Positions 12,113 through 22,347 of a stretch of 64,000 nt of DNA are shown in pieces (within the stretch, counting starts at the first letter, position 1; every line of letters begins with the position of its first letter). This DNA is from Ctenosaura bakeri (Eukaryota; Chordata; Lepidosauria; Squamata; Iguanidae): assembly GCA_948474755.1 (NCBI GenBank), contig CAOLHI010003124.1, forward strand, positions 62,001 to 126,000, in the 5' to 3' direction. The notes beneath the pieces were generated by a model. The model ran no database searches and had not been told where the DNA came from. It saw only the letters and a list, made by a program, of their open reading frames with translations. A program made the translations under genes and the position numbers.

Positions 12113-12999
12113 ATATTTATTTTCCCTGTGGAAAAATACCAACTTTTTCTTTTTTGACAAGGTCTGGTCACATAGCTGAGGTTGAATAACCATGAGTACA
12201 TATCACAAATTTATTTCTAATATTTTCAAGAAACCATTTTGTGAAGGATATTTGTGAAATACACAAACCTTTAGTAGCAGATACTACTGGTTTTTGTTCT
12301 TATGGTTTTAAAGGCTTGCTTCTAGAAGTAACATGTTTAAGGCATAGAATTAGAATTTTTAGATCAAATTAATGGTATAGATTCTAAGTAGTCAACACCT
12401 GCTCCTTTCTTTGTGTCATAGATCTGCAGTATTCTCTAAGGTCTACAGTATTCTCTCTACAGAGACCTAACTAGTTTTACTTCTTTGTTCTTATGAACAG
12501 CAAACAGCCTAACCTATTCATAATTCTTGAAGTTTCTTGTCAGCTCCATTTCCTTTGGCTATGATCTTTTGCAGGCCTCTGCCTCTGCCTCTTTCACTCT
12601 TCTTTCCCTGATAATGTTCAGTCACTGTTAACTCCATGATGCCATCTCACTCTACTGCCATTGTTTTGTTCCTCTTCTCATCCAGCTTCTCTTTTGTCTC
12701 TTGGATGCCTTTCCTGTAAATAACACAAATTTGTTCTGGCATGTACAGCTGATGGCTGACCACCCGGCCAAACTGAGTTTATATTTAATAGAAGCTGTGG
12801 TATTTGTCACTAATCTGCTGCTGACTCTTTCTTGTATAACTAGAATTTTCTCTGAGCATTCCTTAACGGCTTGGTCAAGGGGTGAATGCTAGCTTCTAGT
12901 GATGGAAAAGCTAGGTATAAATTGTTCCTATATTATTTTTCCTTTTTTTATTCCATTCTAGAAGATTAACAGGGATTGGGATTTTTCCACATTTTACAG

Positions 13000-13062
13000 G
13001 CTCAAGCCTATATGAAGATTGCTGCTGAAATCGTGAAAAGACTGCCACATTCTCCAACTTAA
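13000..13062 (+). CDS. NUBPL: NUBPL last coding exon with stop codon
   Basis: The exon opens in phase 0 after TTTTACAG and encodes 20 residues, AQAYMKIAAEIVKRLPHSPT, then TAA at 13060-13062. It aligns with the vertebrate NUBPL C-terminus (AKAYLRIAVEVVRRLPS-type), a terminal amphipathic helix. The reading frame from 3912 through the three exons is open for 88 codons and then stops where expected, which supports a functional gene. The last residues differ from the mammalian PSPSE ending, as is common at a free C-terminus. Confidence 0.93.
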   Translation, partial: AQAYMKIAAEIVKRLPHSPT

Positions 13063-13195
13063 ACTCAACTTTTTAAAGAGCTCCAACAGGAGTGTTGCTC
13101 TCCAAAGCATGGAAGAGTATGAAAAACAAATTATGTTAAATTATAGAATCATTCAGAACTGTCTTATATGAATAAAAATTTGATTGCATGTCATT
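13063..13195 (+). other. NUBPL: NUBPL 3' untranslated region
   Basis: A short AT-rich 3' UTR follows the stop and would end 10-30 bases after the AATAAA at 13171. A T-rich stretch follows, as expected downstream of a cleavage site. The exact end is inferred and a longer UTR cannot be excluded. Confidence 0.65.
13171..13176 (+). promoter_or_regulatory. NUBPL: NUBPL polyadenylation signal AATAAA
   Basis: Canonical AATAAA hexamer 109 bases past the NUBPL stop codon, followed by TGATTGCATGTCATTTTAG and T-rich sequence. Confidence 0.75.
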
Positions 13196-13235
13196 TTAGT
13201 TACATGTTTTTACCTTCATATCTACCTGCATCTAC

Positions 13236-13373
13236 ACGGGAACATAGCAAGCTGCCTTGTACTGAATTCAGGGAGAACACTTTCTTAGCTATATCTGAAG
13301 CTGCAGGGATTTGAATGTGGGAGCTTTTGTATGCAAGGCATGTGTTCTGTGAATGAGCTGTGGTCCCTAGTTC
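13236..13373 (-). mobile_element. tRNA-derived SINE (TGCATGC-head family), degraded
   Basis: Read on the minus strand it has a tRNA-like head with an A-box-like start, a GCATACAAAAGCTCCCACAT segment, a B-box-like region, and the distal CAGTACAAGGCAGCTTGCTA tail. A + strand relative is at 20336. It starts about 40 bp after the presumed NUBPL cleavage site. Confidence 0.6.
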
Positions 13374-15620
13374 AAGTAATCAAAGCACTATCCTGCTGTA
13401 ACTGTTATGTCAAAGAACAGTAGCAGCCTTTCAATATCCTCTAACAAGAAGAACTAACAACCCAACTAAACTGTTGAACTCAAGATTTCAGTGCATCGAT
13501 TCAGTAGACGTGTTAAATGAGGAAGGTCTATTTAGAAAGAATTGCTCCAGGTTTTTACCATACATAGACTGATGAATACCAGAATAGTCCATGCACATGT
13601 TTATGTCACGTGTCTGCCTTCAAGACAAAGATATTGGATCAGATCATACAGAATGACTCCTTCCATCCATGGGAAACTTCTGATGGAATGGAAGAAGTGT
13701 TGACCTTTCGTATTCTTCCCTTTCTCTAGTATCTAATCTACTTTAGAGAGTCATGAGGATGCTGCAGAAAAGAAGAGGAAGGTGGTGCTGGGAAGTATTA
13801 GAGGGGGAAACATCTGTAAAGACCAACACTTTTTCTGCTGGCAATAATATTCTGAATGGAACTTCATGCAAGTAATGCTCCTACCCTCAGAAACAGCTGG
13901 AGCCAACACATTTAGTTGGACACTTTATTGTCACTTAAAATGAAGGCATGTGTGTTTTCAATGAGATTTCAGTATCTAATTTAGGCTGAGTACAACTCCT
14001 GTTCCACTGTAATGAATTATTTGCAAACTGCCAGGTTCTGCAGCCATCAAACAAATAAGTGAAAATCATAAGAACAGGATTTTTGTGCAGTCTTCTATCA
14101 GCTGATGCTTAATCAAAAGATAATTCTTTATTCTAATTTTCTAAGTAGATTGTTTCATTTCCTTGTATCCTGTTGAGCCTAAATAAGTACAAAAATCCAG
14201 CAACCAACTCATCATTAAAATTAGATATATCTGAGATCAGGTTGCTGAGGAAGGAAATAGGTGATAAAAATTAATTACTGATGATTGCATCTATGAATAC
14301 ATTCCTACTAGCAAGTAATAGTCCTGAATCTATAAACAAAAAGTCTAATTGTTAGTTTTCCCCTACCATGTGCTGAGGAAGTTTTTACCCACATTTTCTG
14401 CTCCCTTAAGTTTTGCATCTTCACTTTTGTGCTGATTGTGCTTGTCACAGAAGGAATCCAGAACCCCATGCTACATAAAGCACACATACTCACATCTCTA
14501 TGCATTAGCATCTTGTCATGCAGTTCTACCTTGTTTTTTCATAGCATTGTTTGTTACTCAAACAACGTTGACACTCAGACAACACAAAGCAAGACAATAT
14601 TTTAATGGACAAGATTTTCTGAGGAACTGTACATTTCACACTTCCAATTGGATTCTTGCCACTTTGTTCTGCAACGTAAAAGCTAGCTGAATTTTAAAAA
14701 ACCTGAAAAGACCAGAGGAAAACATTGTAATGATTAAACATTAATTTTTTTAACGTTCAAATGAAGTATTCAGGGAGGAAAAGCTGGGAAAATTCTAGAC
14801 TGAAAAGGTTCTAGCAGAGTGTCTTTTAGCATGAATGAGTTATTCAGTGGTACAAGGTACTTCTTCATTGTTCCTTGTGCTTCCTCTGACAAAGTGCTGA
14901 ATTTGAAGGCTGTCATAGCACCAGTCTGCTCCAGTGGTGGAGGTGACAGTCAGCCAAATTCAGAAGCCACCTTTGCTGTCTTCCACCTATTGCACAGCTG
15001 AGTACAAGAACGAAGGTACATGCAACATTCTCTTGTGCTTACTCCTGTTTGACTTAATGAAGCTCTGATAAAAATTATGCCATTCCACCTTAAAAGCTTA
15101 AAAATAATATCATAGCTGTTTATCAGTGTGGTGCTTACAAAATTTTTATGGAAGCAAACACAGGTATCTAATAATTGCCAAATGAGTTTTTTTTAAAGAA
15201 ATTATAAGTTTATTTCTCAGTATGACACTAGTGTTAAGGACTCTTTTGCTACAGGAGATTTTGATATTGACTTATGAATGTTGCAATTTTTATCTATAAC
15301 ATAAGATCATATTGGCCTATACATGGAATGTATTAATGTGAATATTAAAACAGATGTGAACAAGTTCATATGTGTATTTTGCACTGTTAATTTTGAAAAC
15401 CTACAAATGTGAATTTACCAGATCCATTCAGCTTGTGTTCCCCCCTACCTTTTCTTTGGGTTAGTATTTTTATCTGTTGCTCTACCAATGCTTGACATTC
15501 ACCATTGTTACTACCAGACTGTTTCCATACATTCATCCATATCTGTTGGTTACACTGGAGTTACTGATTTTATTTCAATGCATTCCTGCCATTCTTTTCT
15601 ATCTAAACAGACATAAGGAC
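13374..15620. other. Intergenic, no gene or repeat recognised
   Basis: AT-rich sequence downstream of NUBPL. Short open frames occur but none has recognisable motifs or splice context. I see nothing else in it. Confidence 0.6.
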
Positions 15621-15624
15621 ACTC

Positions 15625-15690
15625 TACCAGCTAGGGAATCCTGGTAGCTGTAGTCTAAAAAGTCTAACTTTTCCAAGCTCTGGTATTTAT
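15625..15690. mobile_element. Fold-back MITE, one arm
   Basis: GGAATCCTGGTAGCTGTAGT followed by an AACTTTTCCAAGCTCTGG terminus. This is the right arm of the local ACTACAACTCCCAGAATCC-type MITE; the left arm is lost. Confidence 0.45.
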
Positions 15691-15701
15691 ATACTGTAAA
15701 G

Positions 15702-16031
15702 CAGGGCTTCCCAAATGGTGTGTCGTGACACGTTGGTGTGTCGCTTGAAGTGTGTAGGCATGTCACCTCCCTGGGCTGAGAACGACCCCCCCCGAGCCTT
15801 GAAAATGTATGTTATTATTTATAAATCACTTTTAAAAATATAAATGAAAGGTTTTCATGAGACATGTTTGCGTCCCCATACGTTTTAGTATTACAATTTA
15901 TGTATGTGACCGTATCTCTTATAAGGAGTTAGTTTAACCTCCAGTTTGCTAGTAAAACTGGAATTACTCTGTTGCGGAATGATGTGTGTCTAAAAAGTGC
16001 ATCACCAACATGAAAAGTTTGGAAAGCTCTG
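15702..16031. mobile_element. hAT non-autonomous element (CAGGGCTTCCCAAA family)
   Basis: The ends are CAGGGCTTCCCAAATGGTG and the inverse AGTTTGGAAAGCTCTG. The flanking 8-bp sites CTGTAAAG and CTCTGAAG match at 6 of 8 positions, fitting a diverged hAT target duplication. The interior has GTGTGTCGTGACAC-type sub-terminal repeats. A shorter relative at 54973-55203 shares the ends and the interior near CTCTTATAA and CTAGTAAAACTG. No transposase frame. Confidence 0.8.
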
Positions 16032-16739
16032 CTCTGAAGCAATTAATATCTGGGTGGCTGATTCCTTCTGTTGCCTGCTATGGGAGTCTCCATCAGCGTA
16101 AGTTAATCATAACCTAGTCTTGAGACTTTTAGGACTAAATAGCAAAAATATTTTTTTTCAGTGCCTGCTTCAAAATCAACTATTTCTTTTGTTTTTCAAG
16201 ACCAGAGCAACAGATCTTCCTCTGCTTCTAGTTGCTATGATCAGTTTGGCAATAAATGCCATATTGACACTTTTGTATAATGCTTATAGCTAGTTCATTT
16301 TCATTCCTCCTAGAATCATAAGAGTCATAATATGGCAAGATGTTAGTTAATCACCAGTGTTCTCTTTAAGTCTTAATTATGTCATAATATACATCACTAT
16401 GAAACACTAATTATAGCATTGGAAATGTATTTTACAGAGCACATTAGTACCTTCTCAAGGGCTTCCATAGTCTCTTGGCAAGTCTCATCTAAGGCTGAAA
16501 TTGTATGCAAAAAAATGAGATCCACTGAACTCAATGGAGCTTAGTGTTGAGTAAAACATATATACTATTAAATGGATCAGAGAGACCCAAAAGTTTGGCA
16601 AATTGCCACCAGAGAGCATTCAAGGGGGAAAAAAGATTTGGCTGTGTGAAGTATGTGGAGGTGTCCATTGGGGGCTTAATGTAGCTCCCTGGCCTCCCAC
16701 GGTTGTCTACTCTTGATGTATAGGATTAGGCTGCCCTTA

Positions 16740-16930
16740 TTAAATTACAGGTAACAAGATTAATACAGTACTTGGATGGGAGACTGCCAATACTAGGTGC
16801 TGTAAGCTATATTACAGAGGAAAGAACTGGCAAAATCAGCTCTGAGTATTTTTTGCATAAGAAAACCCTGTGGTATTCATGAGGTTGCCATAAGTCAGTA
16901 AGTGACTTGAAGGTACGTACACAAACATGC
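16740..16930 (+). mobile_element. 5S-rRNA-derived SINE
   Basis: The segment AGTACTTGGATGGGAGACTG plus CCAATACTAGGTGCTGTAAGCT matches the 3' half of vertebrate 5S rRNA (internal promoter C-box region). After it comes a body AGAGGAAAGAACTGGCAAAA and the tail GCCATAAGTCAG...GACTTGAAGGTAC, close to the body and tail of the tRNA-headed SINE elsewhere in the window. The 5' third of the 5S head is too diverged to delimit. Confidence 0.75.
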
Positions 16931-17720
16931 CTCAGTTGGCCAAGTAGATGACCTCATGAGCATTATTTCTTTAAAAGAAAATTTGGTACCAGAGGCAGAA
17001 ATAAAATGAAGAAAGAAATAGGGATAAGTTCCCATACCACAGTAAAGAACAGCTGTTCAATGCATTGCAACACACTTTTTACTTAAAACTAACAATATAT
17101 GCATGTGAAATAAGACAACCAGGTAAGCCTTGCACAAGAAAAAGAAAAACACTTTGAACCTTTTGAAGTCTACTTCGAAAATGTATCCAGGGTGACTTTT
17201 TATTTTTCCAAGCTATGCTTTTCTTACAATATCCATTCTGGTAGCCATACCTGATACGTCTATACCTTTTTAATGTCCTGGTGGTAGTTCCAAAGGTAAG
17301 CTTATTTGCTCTCTCCTTTCTTCTCCTTTTTAGCTGTTCAAACACGTTCAGCAAAGAATTCTGGAGGGAGCTTCTGTTTACCTTGCCGGTTTTAGGCGAG
17401 CACACATGGCTACAGAAGGAAGAATCTCATTCTTTCCTAGCTGAAGCTTTATTTATTGCACTGTTTAGCATAGACATGTTGCTGCTACACAACACAGAAA
17501 GTCTATGTTTCTCCAGCCTTCCTTCAGCATGCTCCTAATGTTAATAGTACCAAAACACAAGCCAAAACAAAAAAACCTGCTTAGATGGATGAGGGGGAGG
17601 TTTCAAAAGCTTTTATAAAAAAGAGCTTCACTGTCAGAGGTTTTGTTAATTGAGGTATGCTTTTACTTTGCTGTAGAACATTTCCATGCTGTTTGCAAGA
17701 TTCTGTCACCACCACTCATA
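16931..17720. other. Intergenic, no feature recognised
   Basis: No gene or repeat is recognised; open frames at 17079-17538 overlap on both strands and look like chance frames. Confidence 0.5.
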
Positions 17721-18202
17721 GGCCGTTTCCACACGAGACGCAAGAAGCGGTTCGTGGCATCTCATGGTGGGTTTAAATAATGTGGTTTGTGTTTCGCACA
17801 CCCCCCAATTTCAAATAAAATCATGCAAAGGAACAAGAGTTCGTGCATCCGCACTACCTCGTCGCTAGTCACTTCCCTGACTCCCCCTCACCCTGCCCCG
17901 GCGGCCCTGATTGACTGAACTTCCAGCCTTACAGGAAAATGTAAGAAGAGCGACAGGAGTGTATGCACACTGATACGGTTTTACGTTTCTGCATCACTGC
18001 GAAAAACTGATGTTGATTTGATGTCAGAATGTGAATCGTTTTTTTCCCGGTTTTCAAATACTGTGCTTCTTAACACATGGCAGTGCACTAACAGCTGATT
18101 CCATGCACGGAAAATAACACAACCCTACTTTGTTTGCACATGCAGAACTATACGATGCTACAATGCAGTAATCCATGGTAATGACCCCATGTGGAAATGG
18201 CC
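17721..18202. mobile_element. PIF/Harbinger-like MITE
   Basis: The ends are GGCCGTTTCCACACGAG and the inverse CATGTGGAAATGGCC, flanked by a perfect 3-bp duplication ATA (17718-17720 and 18203-18205). A 3-bp duplication with G-rich ends fits PIF/Harbinger. The interior has scattered CpG and no transposase frame. The same ends recur at 19899, 37032, 54499, 56356 and 59715. Confidence 0.8.
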
Positions 18203-18205
18203 ATA

Positions 18206-19660
18206 GTTGTAAAAAGCAGCCCAAATGGGGTGCTTTTGAGCTGATAAATGATTGAAGAGGAAATGGTTAAGCAGTCCCTTTCCCACTTTTTTCTTTTTAA
18301 AATGGCAGACTATTTATGTAACTCCTTTGTAATTTGTAGTTTGACAAGCCATAAAGAAAAAAAATTGATGATGTGGGAGACTGAAACCTAGGGACGTGAA
18401 TTGCTCCATGATAGAATAATAGCAATAGCTCAGATCCAGCTGGATGTGATGCTGGGAAAATAGTTCTGTGAAAGTACCAACCATGCTGTGCAATTAAACT
18501 TTTCCTACAAAGTAGGAAGAGTAGTCATGGGGTAATTGTATACGTCACATAATTGTGCTATTAGTGCAATTAAATGTGTATTTATTTCTCTTGAGCTGGT
18601 TTTGCAAAGGATCTATTTTTAGCTAGTGCTCTAAATAAAACTACTGATTGGGAAGCAAATTAACCTTGAGTGTATCTTCACTCAAAATAAGGACCTAAGT
18701 ATATAGCAACTGCAGTTCTTGAGTTTCTTCTTCTTTTTAAGCATTTTGATTGATCCACGGCTGTTATATGGTTGTCATGAGCAACATCAATTACAACATC
18801 AATTACCTTTTAATGGCTAGCAATGGGTGCTTAACAAACTGCTGTCTGTACTAATGTGCATCATCAAATCGTGTTAAATAAGGAGGAAAGTTGGTAAACA
18901 TTTTGCTAGTCCTGAAGCCTCTGACAATTATGTGTTTGGCTTTTTGTTATTTGATGTCAGGTTGCACACTCAGGGCTATGAATGTTTGGCTTACAAATTT
19001 CTTTTGAGACTACGGGGAGGGATTTTAGGCTTTCAAGAGAGTTTTGAGACTGCTACACAAAGCAAGTATATGAGCCTGTGAAATTTGTGTTGTTGTGTGT
19101 AAGTGTATTGTTGAGCACACTGTTGCCATTTTGTCTGCCAGTGCAAAGCAGAAAGGTAAATATCATATCTACTATGTATGCCATCTCTCATGTGGTCATA
19201 TGCGTCACTTCTTTAAAATGCATCTGCACATAAGATGTCTTTAACTAGCAGGTTTGATTCTGTTTTTTTTAAGGGACAATTCAAAAATAATATACTGTAT
19301 TGGTTTTAATACACTTACCTGTAGCTGCTTCAGTCTGTATTTTGATTTTCATGCCCCTATGATTACTACAAAGTAATTTTTTTGTACTGTTCTTTATTTT
19401 TCTCCCTTTTTCTTAAAAGCTAGTATAAAATTGCACTTCAAATAGCCAATTGATATTAAATACTTATACACATAAAGTGTTGAATCTACCAAAACCAATT
19501 TTCCAAAGGATTTATTCCTGCATGTACAGTTAAAAAAACGATTCAGTAGTTTAAACAGACAGATGTATAGAAGAAGCAATTTGTGTAAAGGTTACAGTGT
19601 TGAGGAAGTCTTAACCCCTGTCCCCATTTTCCCCAGTGTTCCAGTTCCCGGTCCTAACAT
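18206..19660. other. Intergenic, no feature recognised
   Basis: AT-rich sequence without recognisable genes or repeats. Confidence 0.5.
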
Positions 19661-19666
19661 CAGCAC

Positions 19667-19758
19667 TTGGAGAAGTTGCTTTTTGAATTACAACTCACAG
19701 AATCCCTATGCTGGGACGGGGATTCTGGAAGTTGTAGTTCAAAAATTGGCTTTTCCAG
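19667..19758. mobile_element. Fold-back MITE
   Basis: The left arm TTTTTGAATTACAACTCACA continues into GAATCCC; the right arm GGGATTCTGGAAGTTGTAGT continues into TCAAAAA. Together they form a near-perfect hairpin, with GGAGAAG / CTTTTCC ends outside. Confidence 0.75.
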
Positions 19759-19801
19759 ACTGTCTAGCATATACTTTTAGAGCAATGGTGAAAATCAAGT
19801 G

Positions 19802-19887
19802 GCTCTCCAGATGTGGGGTTGCAGCTAGGAGCAGTTCTAGGCAGCACAACTAACAGTGTGGGATACTGGGAATTGCAGTCCAACAAT
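19802..19887. mobile_element. Fold-back MITE remnant
   Basis: The arms are GGCTCTCCAGATGTGGGGTTG and GGGAATTGCAGTCCAACAA, a degraded copy of the GTTGGACTGCAACTCCC-type palindrome. Confidence 0.5.
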
Positions 19888-19898
19888 AAGAGCACCAT

Positions 19899-20307
19899 GA
19901 CCATTTCCACAGGGGCTTAAAGAAATGGTGCAGAGTGTCCTCCAGAGAGGATGTCTGCACCTGGGAGCAGACTGGGTTGGACCTACTTACTGTAGATCCA
20001 CACCTCAGCCTGCTCCCAAACGACCTGAAGTGGTCGTCCAGTGTGCTTTTGAAAGACCACTTGAAAGAGGTCCGTTCCCGCGCTCCGGTGCAGATTTGCA
20101 GGTTCACACCAGTGTGAGCCTGCGATCTGCCAGGGGCGGGCAGTTGGTGGAGAGCCTCCACCAACCGGAAGCTACCATTTTCGTCCCCGGAGCAGAGCTG
20201 AGTGGCAGCCATGCATTGCTCCAGTCCAGCCTGGACCCAAGCGTTGAGCCCAAGGGTCCGGTAAGTACCGACATGGGGCGATTCCCTCACCCCGTGCAGA
20301 AATGGCC
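19899..20307. mobile_element. PIF/Harbinger-like MITE, GC-rich subfamily
   Basis: Ends are GACCATTTCCACAGGGG and the inverse CCCGTGCAGAAATGGCC, with perfect 3-bp flanks CAT (19896-19898, 20308-20310). It shares a TTGGTGGAGAGCCTCCACCA palindrome and a CAGATTTGCAGG block, in opposite orientation, with the element at 59715, so the two are one family. A strong splice-donor-like GGTAAGT lies at 20260-20266. Open frames over it are shadows of GC-rich sequence, not genes. Confidence 0.82.
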
Positions 20308-20335
20308 CATGTTTCAGAGTCTTGTTTCAGAGGGA

Positions 20336-20515
20336 CTGGAGCAAAGTGGCAGAGAGCATGTTTTGCATGCAGAAGGTCATGGGTTCAGTCCCTGGTATCT
20401 TCAGTTCATGTAATAGGAGAAGTGAAAGACCTGTTGTTTTCAGTTAGAGAGACCAATACTGAGATAGTTGAACAAACAGTCTGATTTAGCATAAACTAGC
20501 TGCTCATTTTTCTTA
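20336..20515 (+). mobile_element. tRNA-derived SINE (TGCATGC-head family)
   Basis: The head shows an A-box-like AGTGGCAGAGAGCATG, then TTTTGCATGCAGAAGGTC, then a B-box-like GGGTTCAGTCCC, as in a tRNA-derived promoter. The body carries AGAGACCAATACTGAG and a CTGATTTAGCATAAACTAGC end. It is related to the minus-strand copy at 13236. Confidence 0.7.
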
Positions 20516-20731
20516 AGTCTAAAAGGTGGGAGGGGAGAATCTGGTCACAGATTGGCTATGTCACATTTTCTTGAGCCCTTAATTTCAAATCAACTCACTC
20601 TTTTGAGCTATATCTGATGGAATACAATTTGGATTTGAATGCAAATATTATTTGTTGCATAGTACATGTAACTGACTATTTAGAAATTAATGTCTATTTA
20701 AACACAGTAACACAATATATTGTGTTTAAAT

Positions 20732-22339
20732 TAGGGATGGGCCAACGGAATCCTCAAATCCTTGACAGGGATTCGAGATTTGCAAATCCGAATCCCTGTG
20801 CCAAAATAGGCGAATGGGATCTTTTGAATCCGCCACCCAAATAGTTTGTTGGAGACTGGGACGCCTAAAAACCTGGGAGATCGGCATGCCTGAAAACTAT
20901 GGAGACCAGGATGCCTGGAAATTTGGGAGACTAGACACACAAGGGGAGATGGCAAGTAATAATGGCCTTGGAGTGATAAAGGCCTTTGCTAACAATTTCA
21001 GAAATTATATCTGGGGTTGTATTCTAAGATAATTAAATTGAACATTTCATATTTAAGTTCAGCACTTGACTGGAAGCTACAGGCTTGAGATTTCTTTTTT
21101 TTTTTAATTATTTTTAATAGAATTTCCAACCATTAAAACGCATATCTTACAAATCACAAACATAACATAGAACAAACATAATACAAAACATAGAATAACA
21201 TAATACAACATATTACAACAACAAAAGAAATATCCACTTGATTAGTCTTGTTGATATATCATCTATTTTTATACAGGATCTGTATTGAGTCTATTTGATC
21301 TGCAAATTAACAGCATCTTAATTCTTTTGAATCCAACAGATACAAATCTCATCCTTGAGAATAGGCTACACCATATGTATATAAATGTTCAATTCATTAT
21401 CCCATTTATCACTTCCTTCTAGAATCCTTCTGCAAATATTTTATCTTTCTACTTTTCTTTAAAGAAAGATATTAGCGGTTCCCAAGTTTTATTAAATTCT
21501 GTTAAATTTTTATTACTAAGAAACAGAGTTAGTTTATCCATTATCATCATATCCCACAAGGCTTTTTCCCATTCACCTTCCGTAGGAATTTCTTGAGATT
21601 TCCAAAACCTGGGAAATGGAGATGCCCGAAAACCTGGGAAAGCATACATATAAGGCAAGATAGTAAGTAAGTGAGGTTTTCCCTTGGAGTAATAATGGCC
21701 TTTGTTAACAATTTCAGAAATTTCATCTGGGCTTGTATTCTAAGATATTTAAATTGAACATTTCATATTTAAGTTCAGTACTTGACTGGAAGCTGCAGGC
21801 TTGAGATTTCAACGACAGCTGAAACATTCCTTTGCATAGCTCCCTTGCAAACCTCTTTCAGACACAATTCTGGGGTTTGGAGTTTTACAAGGTGTCACAG
21901 CCTTCTCTGCCAAAATGTGCTGGTGCATCATCAAACTACAAACCCCGGGATGCCATAAGGAGTTATGCAAAGAAAATCCAGTTTTGACCTGGATTATCTC
22001 TCTACTGTAGTACGTGGCCCTGTTTACACAGGCAGGAAAATGTGGGATTAATCCACATTTTCCTGCCTGTGTAAAAAGGGCCTTCATGTCGTTTTCAGTC
22101 TGGGGAGATTCTGAGGCAAAACTATGACAGTTGTCTTGGCCACATTTCTTCAGAGGGAGGTTTGCCTTTGCTTAAGCTTTTGCTAAGGCTGCCCAAGATT
22201 ATCCTTGTTTCCCTTGTTTTTTAAACCCTTTTAAAAAAAAAGATTCAAAAGATTCTAGATTTATGAGATTTGTGGATTTGCAGAACCTTCTAGGGATTCA
22301 GATCCAGATTCAGAAAATTCTGGATTCGTCCCATCCCTG
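20732..22339. mobile_element. hAT non-autonomous element (AGGGATGGG family), copy 1
   Basis: Ends are TAGGGATGGGCCAACGGAAT and the inverse GATTCGTCCCATCCCTG. The 8-bp flanks are GTTTAAAT (20724-20731) and GTTTAAAC (22340-22347), 7 of 8 matching. A second copy at 35675 has the same ends and interior. This copy is enlarged by a tandem duplication of about 210-235 bp and by an L1 fragment at 21094-21602. It contains a strong palindrome near 22016-22082. No transposase frame. Confidence 0.87.
21094..21602 (-). mobile_element. L1 LINE, 3' fragment with poly(A), inserted in hAT copy 1
   Basis: A T-run at 21094-21104 marks the poly(A) end of a minus-strand insert. The minus frame near 21449-21600 encodes EWEKALWDMMIMDKLTLFLS and KTWEPLISFFKEK, typical of the extreme C-terminus of L1 ORF2. 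CTTGAGATTTC occurs on both sides (ending 21093 and about 21601), consistent with an 11-bp target duplication. Confidence 0.8.
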
Positions 22340-22347
22340 GTTTAAAC

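Larger units (their letters stand above)
7922..12999 (+). other. NUBPL: NUBPL last intron
   Basis: GTAAGT donor at 7922 and ATTTTACAG acceptor ending at 12999, about 5.1 kb, phase 0. It holds an L2-clade LINE 3' end (8645-9120), a partial SINE (9143-9272) and a short LINE terminus (11980-12112). From 9273 to 11979 and 12113 to 12999 I see no recognisable repeat or gene. Confidence 0.88.

Noticed and set aside
15625..15690. Considered as part of the adjacent hAT at 15702
   Set aside because: The hAT ends and its 8-bp flanks are defined at 15694-15701. This arm belongs to the separate fold-back MITE type.
19850..20413. Frames of 146 and 162 codons on opposite strands
   Set aside because: They mirror each other over a GC-rich MITE with defined ends and a CAT duplication, so they are composition artefacts.
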